DNA of 64,000 nt from Streptomyces natalensis ATCC 27448 (GTDB lineage: Bacteria; Actinomycetota; Actinomycetes; Streptomycetales; Streptomycetaceae): assembly GCF_000935125.1 (NCBI RefSeq), contig NZ_JRKI01000017.1, forward strand, positions 124,001 through 188,000. Reading direction: 5' to 3'. The stretch's first letter is position 1, and each line of letters opens with the position of its first letter. Below are positions 42,196 through 51,068 of the stretch, in pieces. A program made the position numbers and the translations under genes. The notes below the pieces were generated by a model that worked only from the letters and a program-made list of their open reading frames with translations, ran no database searches and was not told where the DNA came from.

Positions 42196-42783
42196 TCAGG
42201 TCTTCGGGATGTCGGCGCGGAACTTCTTGGTCAGGTCGGCGCCGCGGATCACCCCGCCCTGGTGGTACTTCAGCCCCCAGGCATCGATCACCGACCCGTC
42301 GCCGAACATGCACGCCGAGGTCACCTTCGACGGGTCGCTCTCGCCCCGGGCGCCCCAACCGCCGCCGTCCGTGGGCCGGTTGCCGAACATCGCGGTGCCG
42401 TTGATGCCCTGGCAGTAGGCGATGGAGGGGTTGCCGGGGCTGCTGGGGCCGGAGGGCTTGCGGACGTAGGCGAGTGCGGCCAGGGTCGGTTTGTCGGCGG
42501 CCAGGGTGTCCGCGGCGATCATGATCCGGCTGCCGTCCTTGGCGCTGAAAACGCACATCTCCCGCTGGCCGCCCAGCGGGGTGAGCTTCTCCCCGGTGCC
42601 GGTGTAGTACGGGACGCGGGTCTGGACCGCGCCGCCCTGCTGCGTGCACCAGGCCGCGGCGGCCGACCTGCCGTGCGCGGCGGGCGGGGTGGCGTCGGGG
42701 GAGCCGTCGGCCGCGTGGGCGGTCACGGCCGTACCGGAGGCGAGGACGAGGGCACAGACGGCAAAGGCATGGGAACGCTTCAC
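42196..42783 (-). CDS. Secreted hypothetical protein (DUF333-like)
   Basis: A 195-residue protein with a signal peptide that should be cut after AHA near residue 24. The middle has WCTQQGGAV and EMCVFSAKDGSRI, a pattern similar to DUF333 small secreted proteins. Four cysteines in the mature part could form two disulfides. The function is unknown. The GTG at 42783 follows AGGAGG. Confidence 0.7.
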   Translation of the reverse strand: MKRSHAFAVCALVLASGTAVTAHAADGSPDATPPAAHGRSAAAAWCTQQGGAVQTRVPYYTGTGEKLTPLGGQREMCVFSAKDGSRIMIAADTLAADKPTLAALAYVRKPSGPSSPGNPSIAYCQGINGTAMFGNRPTDGGGWGARGESDPSKVTSACMFGDGSVIDAWGLKYHQGGVIRGADLTKKFRADIPKT

Positions 42784-42952
42784 ACTTCCTCCTGATGGAC
42801 CATCGGACGGGCCGGCTGAACGCACATCCTTGGCACCGCCCGCCGCACCGTCAACGCGCCCCGGGCCGCGACCCGGCGGTACCGGACACATTGACGCGAT
42901 CACGGCGCCCGGCCATCCGTGACATGCCCCGACGAGGGACCGGATCCGGCCA

Positions 42953-42985
42953 TTGACGTGCTCCCGGGGGGGCTAAAGCCCGGGG
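42953..42985 (-). mobile_element. Right end of the TnpB element with guide-RNA hairpin
   Basis: Downstream of the tnpB stop the minus strand shows GGGCTTTAGCCC inside a longer GC hairpin, then GAGCACGTCAA. TnpB elements encode a guide RNA that ends at this point, and the adjoining DNA (TGGCCGGATCC on the minus strand) would be its guide. Confidence 0.6.
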
Positions 42986-44199
42986 ATTCCTGCCACGGCC
43001 GACTGACCGTCTCGGTGGCTTCCTGCTTCAACGCGCGGCGCCGGGACTCTCGCCCTGGTCTTACCTGCGCTCTGCGAGGCGTTCAGCCTGTCCGCCCGCC
43101 CAGCGGCCAGCGTATTCTTCGAGGCGTTGTCGTCACGGTCGTGGACCGTTCCGCACCCCTTGCACGTCCACTCGCGGACACTGAGGGGTTTGGGGCCGTC
43201 CTTGATCCCGCAGGTGGAGCAGACCTGCGAGGTCGGCTCGAACCGGCCGATCCTCCCGAAGTACCGCCCGTGCCTTTGAGCCTTGTATTCCAGCATGGCG
43301 ACAAAGGCCGACCAGCCTGCATCGTGTACGGACTTGGCCAGCTTGGTACGGGCGAGGCCGGACACCGCGAGGTCTTCAACGTACACCGCTTGGTTGGCGC
43401 GGATGATGCGCGTGGAAGCCTTGTGGTGCCAGTCCCGCCGCCGGTCAGCCACGCGGGCATGCTGCTGCGCGACCCTGATACGGGCCTTGGCCCGGTTCTT
43501 CGATCCCTTCGCCTTACGGGACAGATCCTTCTGCAGCCGCTTGAGCTTCTTCTCCGCACGCCGCAGGAACTTCGGCGAGCTGATGCGCGTGCCGTCGGAG
43601 AGGACCGCGAAAGTGGCCAGGCCGAGGTCAATGCCGACCTCGGCATCCAGCTCGGGCAGCATGTCCGGATCGGTGTCCACGACGAAGCTCATGAAGTACC
43701 GACCGGAGGCATCCTTGGTGACTGTCAGGGACGTCGGCGCGACGGGTAGGCGCCGGGACCACTTCACCCTGATGTCGCCGACCTTGGCCACGTACACGGT
43801 GCCGTTTTCCCGGAGGGAGAAGGCGTTGGTGGTGAGGCGGATGGACTGTGCCGAGTCCTTCTTCGACTTGAACCGCGGCGGAGAGACCTCAGGCCCCCTG
43901 CGCTTGCCCTTGCGGGAGTCGAAGAAGTTCCTGTAGGCAGCATCCAGGTCCCGTGGAGACTGCTGGAGGACGACAGCCGACACGTCGGCGAGCCAGGCGC
44001 GCGCTTCGGTGCGCTTGGCCTGCGTGATCCGCCGGCGCGACAGTTCTGCCGACGACACATACGGCAGCCCGGCCGCGTGCGCCTCCCTCCGATCTCGCAG
44101 ACAGTCGTTCCACACCACACGAACGCACCCGAACGCCCTGGCCAATGCGGCACGTCGAGAGGCGCCTGGGTAAGCCCGGTAGGAATAGCGGAGCTGCAC
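42973..44199 (-). CDS. tnpB: TnpB RNA-guided nuclease (solo IS200/IS605-type element)
   Basis: A 408-residue TnpB with an intact RuvC triad: Asp191 in GIDLGLATF, Glu275 in YVEDLAVSG and Asp356 in HDRDDNASKN. The zinc ribbon CSTCG and CKGCG lies between the last two. No TnpA lies nearby, so it is an IS1341-like solo element that may depend on a transposase elsewhere. TnpB cuts DNA matching its guide and so helps the element persist. The GTG at 44199 gives the family-typical start MQLRYSYRAYP. Confidence 0.93.
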   Translation of the reverse strand: MQLRYSYRAYPGASRRAALARAFGCVRVVWNDCLRDRREAHAAGLPYVSSAELSRRRITQAKRTEARAWLADVSAVVLQQSPRDLDAAYRNFFDSRKGKRRGPEVSPPRFKSKKDSAQSIRLTTNAFSLRENGTVYVAKVGDIRVKWSRRLPVAPTSLTVTKDASGRYFMSFVVDTDPDMLPELDAEVGIDLGLATFAVLSDGTRISSPKFLRRAEKKLKRLQKDLSRKAKGSKNRAKARIRVAQQHARVADRRRDWHHKASTRIIRANQAVYVEDLAVSGLARTKLAKSVHDAGWSAFVAMLEYKAQRHGRYFGRIGRFEPTSQVCSTCGIKDGPKPLSVREWTCKGCGTVHDRDDNASKNTLAAGRADRLNASQSAGKTRARVPAPRVEAGSHRDGQSAVAGIPGL

Positions 44200-44527
44200 A
44201 AACGCGACCGTATTACCGTTCGCACATAATCGAGCACGGAGAGAACGGAACTGACAGATATGCGTTTATCCGTTGCGAATACACCTCACTTTCGAGTCGA
44301 AATTATCCATAATGTGCACATCAATGCCCACCCCAGAGGCATGGGAAAGACCACGCTCATGGCGTGATCCGATCTCGAGGCCGAGCCGGCCGGGGGCAAT
44401 GGCGGTGATCACGCACGCGGCCGGCTGGATGATGCCGAAGAGCGGTCCGGCGCCCAGCAGCATCACGGCTGTCGGGGCCAGGTCGCCAAAAACCCCAGGT
44501 GGCGGCGGGTATCAGCGCCCCGCGGGG
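44200..44527. other. Gene-free, AT-richer stretch left of the TnpB element
   Basis: 328 bp. Positions 44200-44340 are clearly richer in A and T than the rest of the window and probably contain the left end of the TnpB element. On the minus strand 44350-44500 gives a membrane-like run (LAPTAVMLLGAGPLFGIIQPA) that looks like a broken transporter fragment, with no start or family match I can defend. Confidence 0.4.
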
Positions 44528-45163
44528 TCAACGCCCCTCCAGGCCGTCGGCCCCCTGGTCCAGATACCGCACCAGATACGCCCGAAGCAGCTCCTTGCAC
44601 TCCGTCACGATCGCGGCATCGCCGCCGGGATCCGTCCGGAAGGCGAGCTGGAGCAGCGCGTCGGCGGTCTCGACGCCGACGAGGACGGCGGTGCGCAGCC
44701 GCTCGTCGGCGGCGTCCAGGCCGAGCGGGGCGGCGAGCAGGGCCAGCAGCCGGTCGGCGACGTCGTAGTTGGCGCGGCGGTCCGCGGGCGGGGCGGGGAC
44801 GGTGAACTCCACCAGGGTGAAACCGGGCACCGTGCGCTTCATGGCGAGATATTCGTCGATCACCACATCCATGGCGGCCCGCCAGCCCGCTGCCGCGTCC
44901 GGGGCCGTGAGGCGGGCGGTGATCCGGTCCGCGTAGGCGTCGAGATTGCGCCGGGCGAGCGCCTCGGCCATGGCGCGCTTGTTGGGGAAGAAGCGGTAGA
45001 CCGAGCCGATGGGGACGCCGGCGCGGTCGGCCACGGCGCGGGTGCTGAGCTCCTCGTAGCCGGTCTCGTCGAGGAGTTCGGCGCAGGCGTCGAGGATGCG
45101 GGCCAGGCGCCGGGCGCTGCGCTGCTGGACGGGGACGTGTCGGAACGGGGTCGGCTGCTGCAC
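44528..45163 (-). CDS. TetR-family regulator next to the homogentisate dioxygenase gene
   Basis: A 211-residue regulator with the helix-turn-helix LSTRAVADRAGVPIGSVYRFFPNKRAM and a TetR C-terminal domain. The GTG at 45163 follows AGGA at 7 bp. A longer form from ATG 45238 is possible. It is divergent from hmgA, and a 24-bp palindrome lies between them. Confidence 0.88.
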   Translation of the reverse strand: MQQPTPFRHVPVQQRSARRLARILDACAELLDETGYEELSTRAVADRAGVPIGSVYRFFPNKRAMAEALARRNLDAYADRITARLTAPDAAAGWRAAMDVVIDEYLAMKRTVPGFTLVEFTVPAPPADRRANYDVADRLLALLAAPLGLDAADERLRTAVLVGVETADALLQLAFRTDPGGDAAIVTECKELLRAYLVRYLDQGADGLEGR

Positions 45164-45261
45164 GCGGACATCCTGCCCGGCGGGGCGGCGGGAGGGTACC
45201 GACGCCGGGATCCGGCCATCACGGCCAAGAGTCTCCATTGACGGGCGAGGCACCGGACAGC

Positions 45262-45285
45262 AATCCTAATGTCTTGCATAGGATT
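45262..45285. promoter_or_regulatory. Palindromic operator between TetR and hmgA
   Basis: The arms AATCCTA and TAGGATT with a 10-bp spacer, in the divergent promoter region. It is AT-rich compared with its surroundings and a good candidate for the adjacent TetR. Confidence 0.6.
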
Positions 45286-45377
45286 CGGCCGGGTACGGGA
45301 TCCGGCCGGACGGTGTCCGATGGTGCACAGGTCGTCGCGCGGCTGGTGCACAGGTCTTCGAGCGGCGGGAGCACACG

Positions 45378-46733
45378 ATGACGGGTACGGGCGACGAGCA
45401 GGCCGGGAAGAGCGCCGACGGGCCGGCGTACTCCTGCGGCTTCGGCAACGAGCACAGCTCGGAGGCCGTCCCCGGCGCCCTGCCGGTGGGCCGCAACTCC
45501 CCGCAGCGCGCCCCGCTGGGCCTGTACGCCGAGCAGCTGAGCGGCTCGGCGTTCACCGAACCGCGCGCCCACAACCGCCGCTCCTGGCTCTACCGCATCC
45601 GGCCCTCGGCCGCGCATCCGCCGTTCGTCCGCGCCGAGCAGGGCGCGCTGCGCTCCGCGCCGTTCACCGACTGCGTCCCCGACCCCAACCGGCTGCGCTG
45701 GAACCCGCTGCCCGAGCCCGACGGCCCCACCGACTTCCTCTCCGGCCTGTGGACGCTGGGCGGCAACGGCGACGCCACCCAGCGCACCGGCATGGCCGTC
45801 CACCTCTACCGCGCCAACGCCTCCATGACCGACCGGGTGTTCAGCGACGCGGACGGCGAGCTGCTGATCGTGCCCGAGCGCGGCGGGCTGCTGCTGCGGA
45901 CCGAATTCGGGCTGCTGCGCGCCGAACCGGGCCAGGTGGCGCTGATCCCGCGCGGTGTGCGCTTCCGCGTCGAGCTGCTGGACGCCGCGTCCGACGGGCG
46001 GGGCCCGACGGCTCGCGGCTATGTCTGCGAGAACTACGGCCGGCCCTTCCAGCTCCCCGACCTCGGCCCGATCGGCGCCAACGGGCTGGCGAACCCGCGG
46101 GACTTCCTCGCCCCGGTCGCGGCCTACGAGGACGTCGAGGGCCCCGTCGAGGTGGTCAACAAATTCTGCGGCACCCTGTGGAAGGCCACCTACGACCACT
46201 CCCCCCTGGACGTCGTCGCCTGGCACGGCAACCACGTCCCGTACGTCTACGACCTGCGCCGCTTCAATGTCATCGGGTCCATCAGCTACGACCACCCCGA
46301 CCCGTCGATCTTCACCGTCCTGACCGCCCCCTCCGACACCCCGGGCCTGGCCGGCGTGGACTTCGTGGTGTTCGCACCGCGCTGGCTGGTGGGCGAGGAC
46401 ACCTTCCGCCCGCCCTATTTCCACCGCAATGTGATGACCGAGTACATGGGCCTGATCGAGGGCGCGTACGACGCGAAGACCGCCGGAAAAGGGGGCTTCG
46501 TCCCCGGCGGCGGCTCGCTGCACAACATGATGTCGGCGCACGGCCCGGACCGGGAGACCTTCGACCGTGCCAGCGCGGCCGAGCTGCGGCCGCAGAAGGT
46601 CGACGACGGCCTGGCCTTCATGTTCGAGACCCGCTGGCCGCTGACGCTCACCGCCCAGGCCCGGGATGCCGACCATCTCCAGCGCGCCTACGACGACGTA
46701 TGGCAAGGTCTCCAGCGCCACTTCCGCCCTTGA
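45378..46733 (+). CDS. hmgA: Homogentisate 1,2-dioxygenase
   Basis: A 451-residue cupin-fold iron enzyme that opens the ring of homogentisate to maleylacetoacetate in tyrosine and phenylalanine degradation. Clear signatures are [13 protein letters not shown] at the start, VCENYGRPF, and the metal region [15 protein letters not shown] with [12 protein letters not shown]. The length matches the family. The ATG at 45378 follows GGGAG. No maleylacetoacetate isomerase or fumarylacetoacetase is nearby, so the pathway is split. Confidence 0.96.
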   Translation: MTGTGDEQAGKSADGPAYSCGFGNEHSSEAVPGALPVGRNSPQRAPLGLYAEQLSGSAFTEPRAHNRRSWLYRIRPSAAHPPFVRAEQGALRSAPFTDCVPDPNRLRWNPLPEPDGPTDFLSGLWTLGGNGDATQRTGMAVHLYRANASMTDRVFSDADGELLIVPERGGLLLRTEFGLLRAEPGQVALIPRGVRFRVELLDAASDGRGPTARGYVCENYGRPFQLPDLGPIGANGLANPRDFLAPVAAYEDVEGPVEVVNKFCGTLWKATYDHSPLDVVAWHGNHVPYVYDLRRFNVIGSISYDHPDPSIFTVLTAPSDTPGLAGVDFVVFAPRWLVGEDTFRPPYFHRNVMTEYMGLIEGAYDAKTAGKGGFVPGGGSLHNMMSAHGPDRETFDRASAAELRPQKVDDGLAFMFETRWPLTLTAQARDADHLQRAYDDVWQGLQRHFRP

Positions 46734-46765
46734 GACGGGGAACGCCCTGACACCGGAGCCCCTCT

Positions 46766-47515
46766 GTGACCACCTTCGCCCCCGACTCGCTCGCCCTGAA
46801 CCGCAAGCTGCCGCTGTGGTACCAGGTCTCGCAGTCGCTGCGCGCCTCCATACTGGGCCGCTCGCCCGACGCACCGCTGCGGCTGCCCACCGAGGACGCC
46901 CTCGCCGCGCACTACGGCGTGAGCGTGCTGACGATGCGCCAGGCCCTGAAGGAACTGGAGACGGAGGGGCTGATCAGCCGGCACCGGCGGCGCGGGACGT
47001 TCATCGAGCCGGGGGCGCAGCGCGGTGCGCCGGTGCGGCTGCTGGGTTCGGTCGATGCGATCGTGGCCCAGCAGTCCGGGATGCGCACCGAGCTGCTGGA
47101 GCACGGGCCGGTGCCGGTACCGTCCGGCCTGGCCGAGCATTTCCCGGGGCTGACGGAGGTCGCCGGGTTCCGGCGGCTGCGCAGCGACGAGGAGACGGGC
47201 GAGCCGACCAACCACGCGCGCAACTACGTCCGGCCCGATGTGGCCGACCGGATCGACCCGGCGGATCTGGAGCGCTGGCCGATGACCAAGGTGCTGCGGG
47301 ACGCGGTGGGCGTACGGATCGGCCGGATCACCGACACCGTCGAGGCGCGGCTGGCGGATCCGGAGACCGCGGCGCTGCTCCAGGTGCCGCTGCTCAGCCC
47401 GATCCTGCACTACACGGGCCTGACCTGTGACGAGGACGGCCGGGTGGTCGATATCGCGGTGATCCACTACCGCGGCGACCGGTTCTCGTTCACCGTCACG
47501 CTGGACGCGCACTGA
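46766..47515 (+). CDS. GntR/HutC-family regulator
   Basis: A 249-residue regulator. The winged helix has LPTEDALAAHYGVSVLTMRQALKELETEGLI, followed by a UTRA effector domain. It begins 32 bp after hmgA in the same direction, so it probably controls aromatic degradation in response to an intermediate. The start is GTG 46766 after GGAG. Confidence 0.9.
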   Translation: MTTFAPDSLALNRKLPLWYQVSQSLRASILGRSPDAPLRLPTEDALAAHYGVSVLTMRQALKELETEGLISRHRRRGTFIEPGAQRGAPVRLLGSVDAIVAQQSGMRTELLEHGPVPVPSGLAEHFPGLTEVAGFRRLRSDEETGEPTNHARNYVRPDVADRIDPADLERWPMTKVLRDAVGVRIGRITDTVEARLADPETAALLQVPLLSPILHYTGLTCDEDGRVVDIAVIHYRGDRFSFTVTLDAH

Positions 47516-47533
47516 CGGCGGCCGCCCGTCCGC

Positions 47534-48895
47534 TCAGATGCGCTCCAGGCTCCGTCCCGTGGTGCGCGGCCCCAGCAGCGCCACGTCCAGGCACAGCAGC
47601 ACCATCAGCACCGCCGACCCGGTGAACACCGCGGCCGCGCCCAGCCGGTCCAACAGCGTCAGCGCGACGAACGGCAGCACCACGGACGTCAGCCGGGACA
47701 GCGAGTAGGCGATGCCGATGGCGCTGCTGCGCAGGCCGGTGGGGAAGATTTCGGTCTGGTAGACGTGGAAGGCGTTGGAGAAGACGTTGCTGCACACCGT
47801 CAGCAGGAAGCCGAACGCGACGATCGCCCAGGTGGCGTCGGCGAAGCCGAAAGCGAGACCGCAGCCGGCGATGCCGAGCGCGGCGGCGATGATCAGCGTA
47901 CGGCGCTCGATCCGGTCGATGAGCGGGACGGACAGCGCGGAGCCGATCGGATAGCCGCAGTAGCTCAGGGCCGCGTACAGCAGCGATTCGGTGACGGTGT
48001 GACCCTTCGCCGTCAGCACCACCGGCGCCAGCGAACCGAAACCGTAGTAGCCGACGGTCTGGAGCACCTGGAAGAGCCACCACATCACGGTGCGCCGCCG
48101 GAAGTCGCCGCGGAACATCTCGCCCAGCGGCACCCGGCGCTCGGGGACGGTTTCGGCCTCCGGGACGGACGGGAGCGTCCGGCCGGTCTCGTGGGCCACC
48201 CGTTCCTCGATCCCGCGGACGATCCGGGCGGCCTCCTCCTCGCGGCCCTGGACCGTCAACCACCGTGGGGATTCCGGCAGTTGGCGCCGCATGAGCTGGA
48301 TGAAGGCGGCGCCCAGCGCGCCCGCGACCAGCAGCCAGCGCCAGCCGTCGATGCCCAGCGGCTGGTGTCCGGCCACCAGCCGCGCGCCCAGCAGCGCCGC
48401 CACCGGCACCCCGGCGAAGCCGAAGGTGTACGCCAGGGCGATATAGCGGCCGCGTACCGCCCGGGGCAGGAACTCGGCGAGGTAGGTGTCGACGAGGACG
48501 AGTTCGGCGCCGAGGCCGAGCCCGCACAGGAACCGCAGCACGAGCAGCGCGCGCAGATCGGGAGCCAGCGCGCAGGCCAGCGAACAGGCCGCATAGCCGC
48601 CCAGGTTGACCAGGAACATCCGGCGCCGCCCGAAGCGGTCGGCCAGCACCGACAGGACGTTGGCGCCGACGAACATGCCGAGGAACCCGGACGCGATCAC
48701 CGCGGACTTCGCGACGTCCCCCAGGTGCCACTGCGCGGCGAGGACTGCGGCGAGCACCCCGCCCAGGAAGATCTCGTAGAGGTCGAAGAACGCACCGATC
48801 CCGACGGTGAGGGTGAGCCGGCGGTGCCAGCGGGACGGCGGCAGCCGGTCCAGCCGTGCCGCGGCCCGCGCTCCCGCCACGGCGGTGTCGGTCAT
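47534..48895 (-). CDS. MFS metabolite transporter (aromatic acid or sugar type)
   Basis: A 453-residue transporter with twelve spans in two halves. The MFS loop GGYAAC and ADRFGRRR, plus PESPRWL, place it in the metabolite:H+ symporter/sugar porter group. Convergent with the GntR gene and close to hmgA, so uptake of an aromatic acid is possible. The ATG at 48895 follows GGGAGG. Confidence 0.9.
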   Translation of the reverse strand: MTDTAVAGARAAARLDRLPPSRWHRRLTLTVGIGAFFDLYEIFLGGVLAAVLAAQWHLGDVAKSAVIASGFLGMFVGANVLSVLADRFGRRRMFLVNLGGYAACSLACALAPDLRALLVLRFLCGLGLGAELVLVDTYLAEFLPRAVRGRYIALAYTFGFAGVPVAALLGARLVAGHQPLGIDGWRWLLVAGALGAAFIQLMRRQLPESPRWLTVQGREEEAARIVRGIEERVAHETGRTLPSVPEAETVPERRVPLGEMFRGDFRRRTVMWWLFQVLQTVGYYGFGSLAPVVLTAKGHTVTESLLYAALSYCGYPIGSALSVPLIDRIERRTLIIAAALGIAGCGLAFGFADATWAIVAFGFLLTVCSNVFSNAFHVYQTEIFPTGLRSSAIGIAYSLSRLTSVVLPFVALTLLDRLGAAAVFTGSAVLMVLLCLDVALLGPRTTGRSLERI

Positions 48896-49098
48896 ACCGT
48901 CCTCCCCTGCATACGGTCTCCCCTGCGTACGGTCCTCGCGCGGCCCGGTCGGGCGTAGGGCCTGTCCGTTGGCGGGACCGTACCGTCCAAGATCAGTTGG
49001 CGGAAGGGCGCACCGGGGCGGGACGGGCACGCCGTCGGGGCGCTCGCGCCCGTCGCTACCATGCCGGGGTCAGCCGAACGGTCCGGGAGGGGCTCCGC

Positions 49099-50379
49099 GT
49101 GACGGCGAAGCAGGACGCGCCACGGAACGACGTACCGCGGAAGGACGCACCGCAGGCGGCCGCGCCACGGCTGGCCGACCTGATGCCGTGGTCGGTGCCG
49201 CCGCTCCGGCTGGGCCGCTCCTGGGTACGGGGGCCGGATCCGGCCGTGCTGCGCGCCCGGTGGAACGCGCTGGTGACCGCAGAGGACGCGGCCGCCCGCG
49301 AGCGGCTGTTCCGCCCGTCGCGGTCGCGGACCCTGCATTCGGCCGTCGCCCAGCTGCCGGGCCAGGCCACGCCCACCGGCCGGCTGGCCCGCGCGAGCGG
49401 CCCCTGCCCCGAGCCCGTACGGATCCTGCACGGCCCCTTCGACCGGCAGTGGCTGCTGCCCGACCACCGGCTGATCGACGGGGCGCGGCCCGAGCTGTGG
49501 CGGGTGGCGGACGCCCGGCAGCTGTTCGCGGTCGAGCTGGGGCCGGTGCCACAGACGCCGGGACCCGCCGTGGTGTGTTCCGCCCTCCTGCCGGACGGGC
49601 GTTCCCCGGCCGGCCGCCCGGGCCGGATCCACCCCCTCCACCGCCGTCCCGGCGGCGCCGAACCCAATATCGCGCCCGGCCTGCTCGGCCTCCTCGCCCG
49701 CCGCCTGGACCGCCCGGTGGGCCCGACGGACCTGCTGGCCTGGATCGCCGCGAGCGGCCGCCACGCCCCCGACGGCACCGAAGTCCCCCTCACCACGGAT
49801 GCGGACGTCTGGGACACCGGCGTCGCGCTCGGCGAGCGCCTGCTGTGGCTGCACACGTACGGGGCCCATCCCTACGGGGCGGGCGTCGGCGAACGGCCGC
49901 GGATGCCGGGCGGCCGCCGCCCCTACGTCCGCTCGGCACTGCCCGCCCGCGGTCTGCCGGCCTCTCTCGCCTACGACGACGGCGAGGAGGCCCTGCTGCT
50001 CGGCGACGGCCGGATCTCGCCGGTGCCGCAGGGCGCCTGGGACTTCCACGCGGGCGGGGTACGGGTGCTGGAGTCCTGGTTCGAGGAACGGACGGCCCCC
50101 GCGGACCCCGCGCAGGGCGCGCTGGCGGCGCTGCGCACCCCCGCCTGGCCGCAGGAGTGGACCTCGGAGCTGCTGGAACTGATCACCGTGCTGGCGCTGC
50201 TGGCCGAAATGGCCCCGGAGCTCGCCGGGTTGACGGCCCGTACGGCGGACGCCCCGCAGCTGACCGCCAAGGAGCTGCGGGAGGCGGGCGTCCTTCCCGT
50301 ACCGGCCGCGGCGCGCCGCCCGGCATCCGTGCTCGACCATCAGGAAGAGGGGCCGGAGGGCCAGTTCGCGCTGTGGTGA
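49099..50379 (+). CDS. Orphan C-terminal domain protein of type ISP restriction-modification enzymes
   Basis: A 426-residue protein that resembles the target-recognition end of single-chain (type ISP/LlaBIII) restriction-modification enzymes. Marks are ILHGPFDRQWLLPDHRLID, ELWRVADARQLF, SPAGRPGRIHPL, EPNIAPGLL and LLWLHTYGAHPYG. The Mrr nuclease, translocase and methyltransferase domains are absent. The GTG at 49099 follows GGGAGGGG. It may be a domesticated remnant with another job. No partner methylase is in the window. Confidence 0.7.
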   Translation: MTAKQDAPRNDVPRKDAPQAAAPRLADLMPWSVPPLRLGRSWVRGPDPAVLRARWNALVTAEDAAARERLFRPSRSRTLHSAVAQLPGQATPTGRLARASGPCPEPVRILHGPFDRQWLLPDHRLIDGARPELWRVADARQLFAVELGPVPQTPGPAVVCSALLPDGRSPAGRPGRIHPLHRRPGGAEPNIAPGLLGLLARRLDRPVGPTDLLAWIAASGRHAPDGTEVPLTTDADVWDTGVALGERLLWLHTYGAHPYGAGVGERPRMPGGRRPYVRSALPARGLPASLAYDDGEEALLLGDGRISPVPQGAWDFHAGGVRVLESWFEERTAPADPAQGALAALRTPAWPQEWTSELLELITVLALLAEMAPELAGLTARTADAPQLTAKELREAGVLPVPAAARRPASVLDHQEEGPEGQFALW

Positions 50380-50415
50380 GCGGTCCGCGCAACAGTCCCC
50401 GGAAGGGGGCCCACG

Positions 50416-50445
50416 AAAAAACCACCCGTCACAAGAACGGGTGGT
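50416..50445 (-). terminator. Rho-independent terminator of the small basic protein gene
   Basis: On the minus strand a 9-bp stem (ACCACCCGT and its complement, 7-nt loop) is followed by a run of six Ts. It is the only classic U-tail terminator I saw in the window and lies about 100 bp after the stop at 50546. Confidence 0.85.
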
Positions 50446-50545
50446 GAAGGAAGAGCCGGGTGGTGCGTGCCTCGGCGAGCACACCGACGCGCTGCGCGGC
50501 AACGCGGTGCCGGGACGGTGTGGTCGCGCGAGGTCTCGCGTCAGG

Positions 50546-50809
50546 TCAGCCGTGGCCGCCGAACAGCGAACGCCGAAGCCTGCGCAGCGGAGCGAACAGC
50601 GACACCCTGGCTCCGCGGCTCTTCCTCGTGCGGGAGTGATCACGGGTGGTGAGTTCGCGCATCAGCGACGTCGCACCTTCCGTCTCCCGCTGCGGTATGG
50701 CGGGTCCGCCGAGCACCGCGAGATGGCGGTCCAGACGCGCACTGGACGCGCCGCTTCCGCAACTGATGGCAGGGACTCTCGCCCTGCTTCGCACTGTTAT
50801 CTGTTCCAT
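50546..50809 (-). CDS. Small basic protein of unknown function
   Basis: An 87-residue protein starting MEQITVRSRARV, with a conserved-looking middle SCGSGASSARLDRHLAVLGGP and a strongly basic C-terminus (RLRRSLFGGHG). The ATG at 50809 follows GGGGAGAG, an excellent ribosome site, and a U-tail terminator lies downstream, so it is very likely expressed. I do not recognise the family. A precursor peptide, an antimicrobial or a small nucleic-acid-binding protein are all possible. Confidence 0.7.
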   Translation of the reverse strand: MEQITVRSRARVPAISCGSGASSARLDRHLAVLGGPAIPQRETEGATSLMRELTTRDHSRTRKSRGARVSLFAPLRRLRRSLFGGHG

Positions 50810-51068
50810 GACTCTCCCCACCCTGACGAGGGCACCCGGCACGGGCAGGGTAACCCTATCTCCCTTGGAGGACATGCGTGCAGACCGGTCAACGGATTCA
50901 CCTGCCTCTCTTGACGTTGCCGAACACCATACGTAATGACCCCTACAGGACGCTCAGCAGGGCGAGTTGACTGACCGTCGGGCCGCTTGGGGCCATCTGA
51001 CGGGGCAACGGGACGCACGAGGAGGTTCCGGGAGGGCGGTTCCTCCCCGGCGTCGTGTGTACGGACGG

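Noticed and set aside
44266..44466. 66-codon frame on the minus strand left of TnpB
   Set aside because: Start is doubtful and only the first part looks membrane-like. Noted as possible relic, not a gene.
50810..51068. Search for a second small gene between the basic protein and the GDSL lipase
   Set aside because: Frames there have no ribosome site or recognisable content. The region fits promoters.
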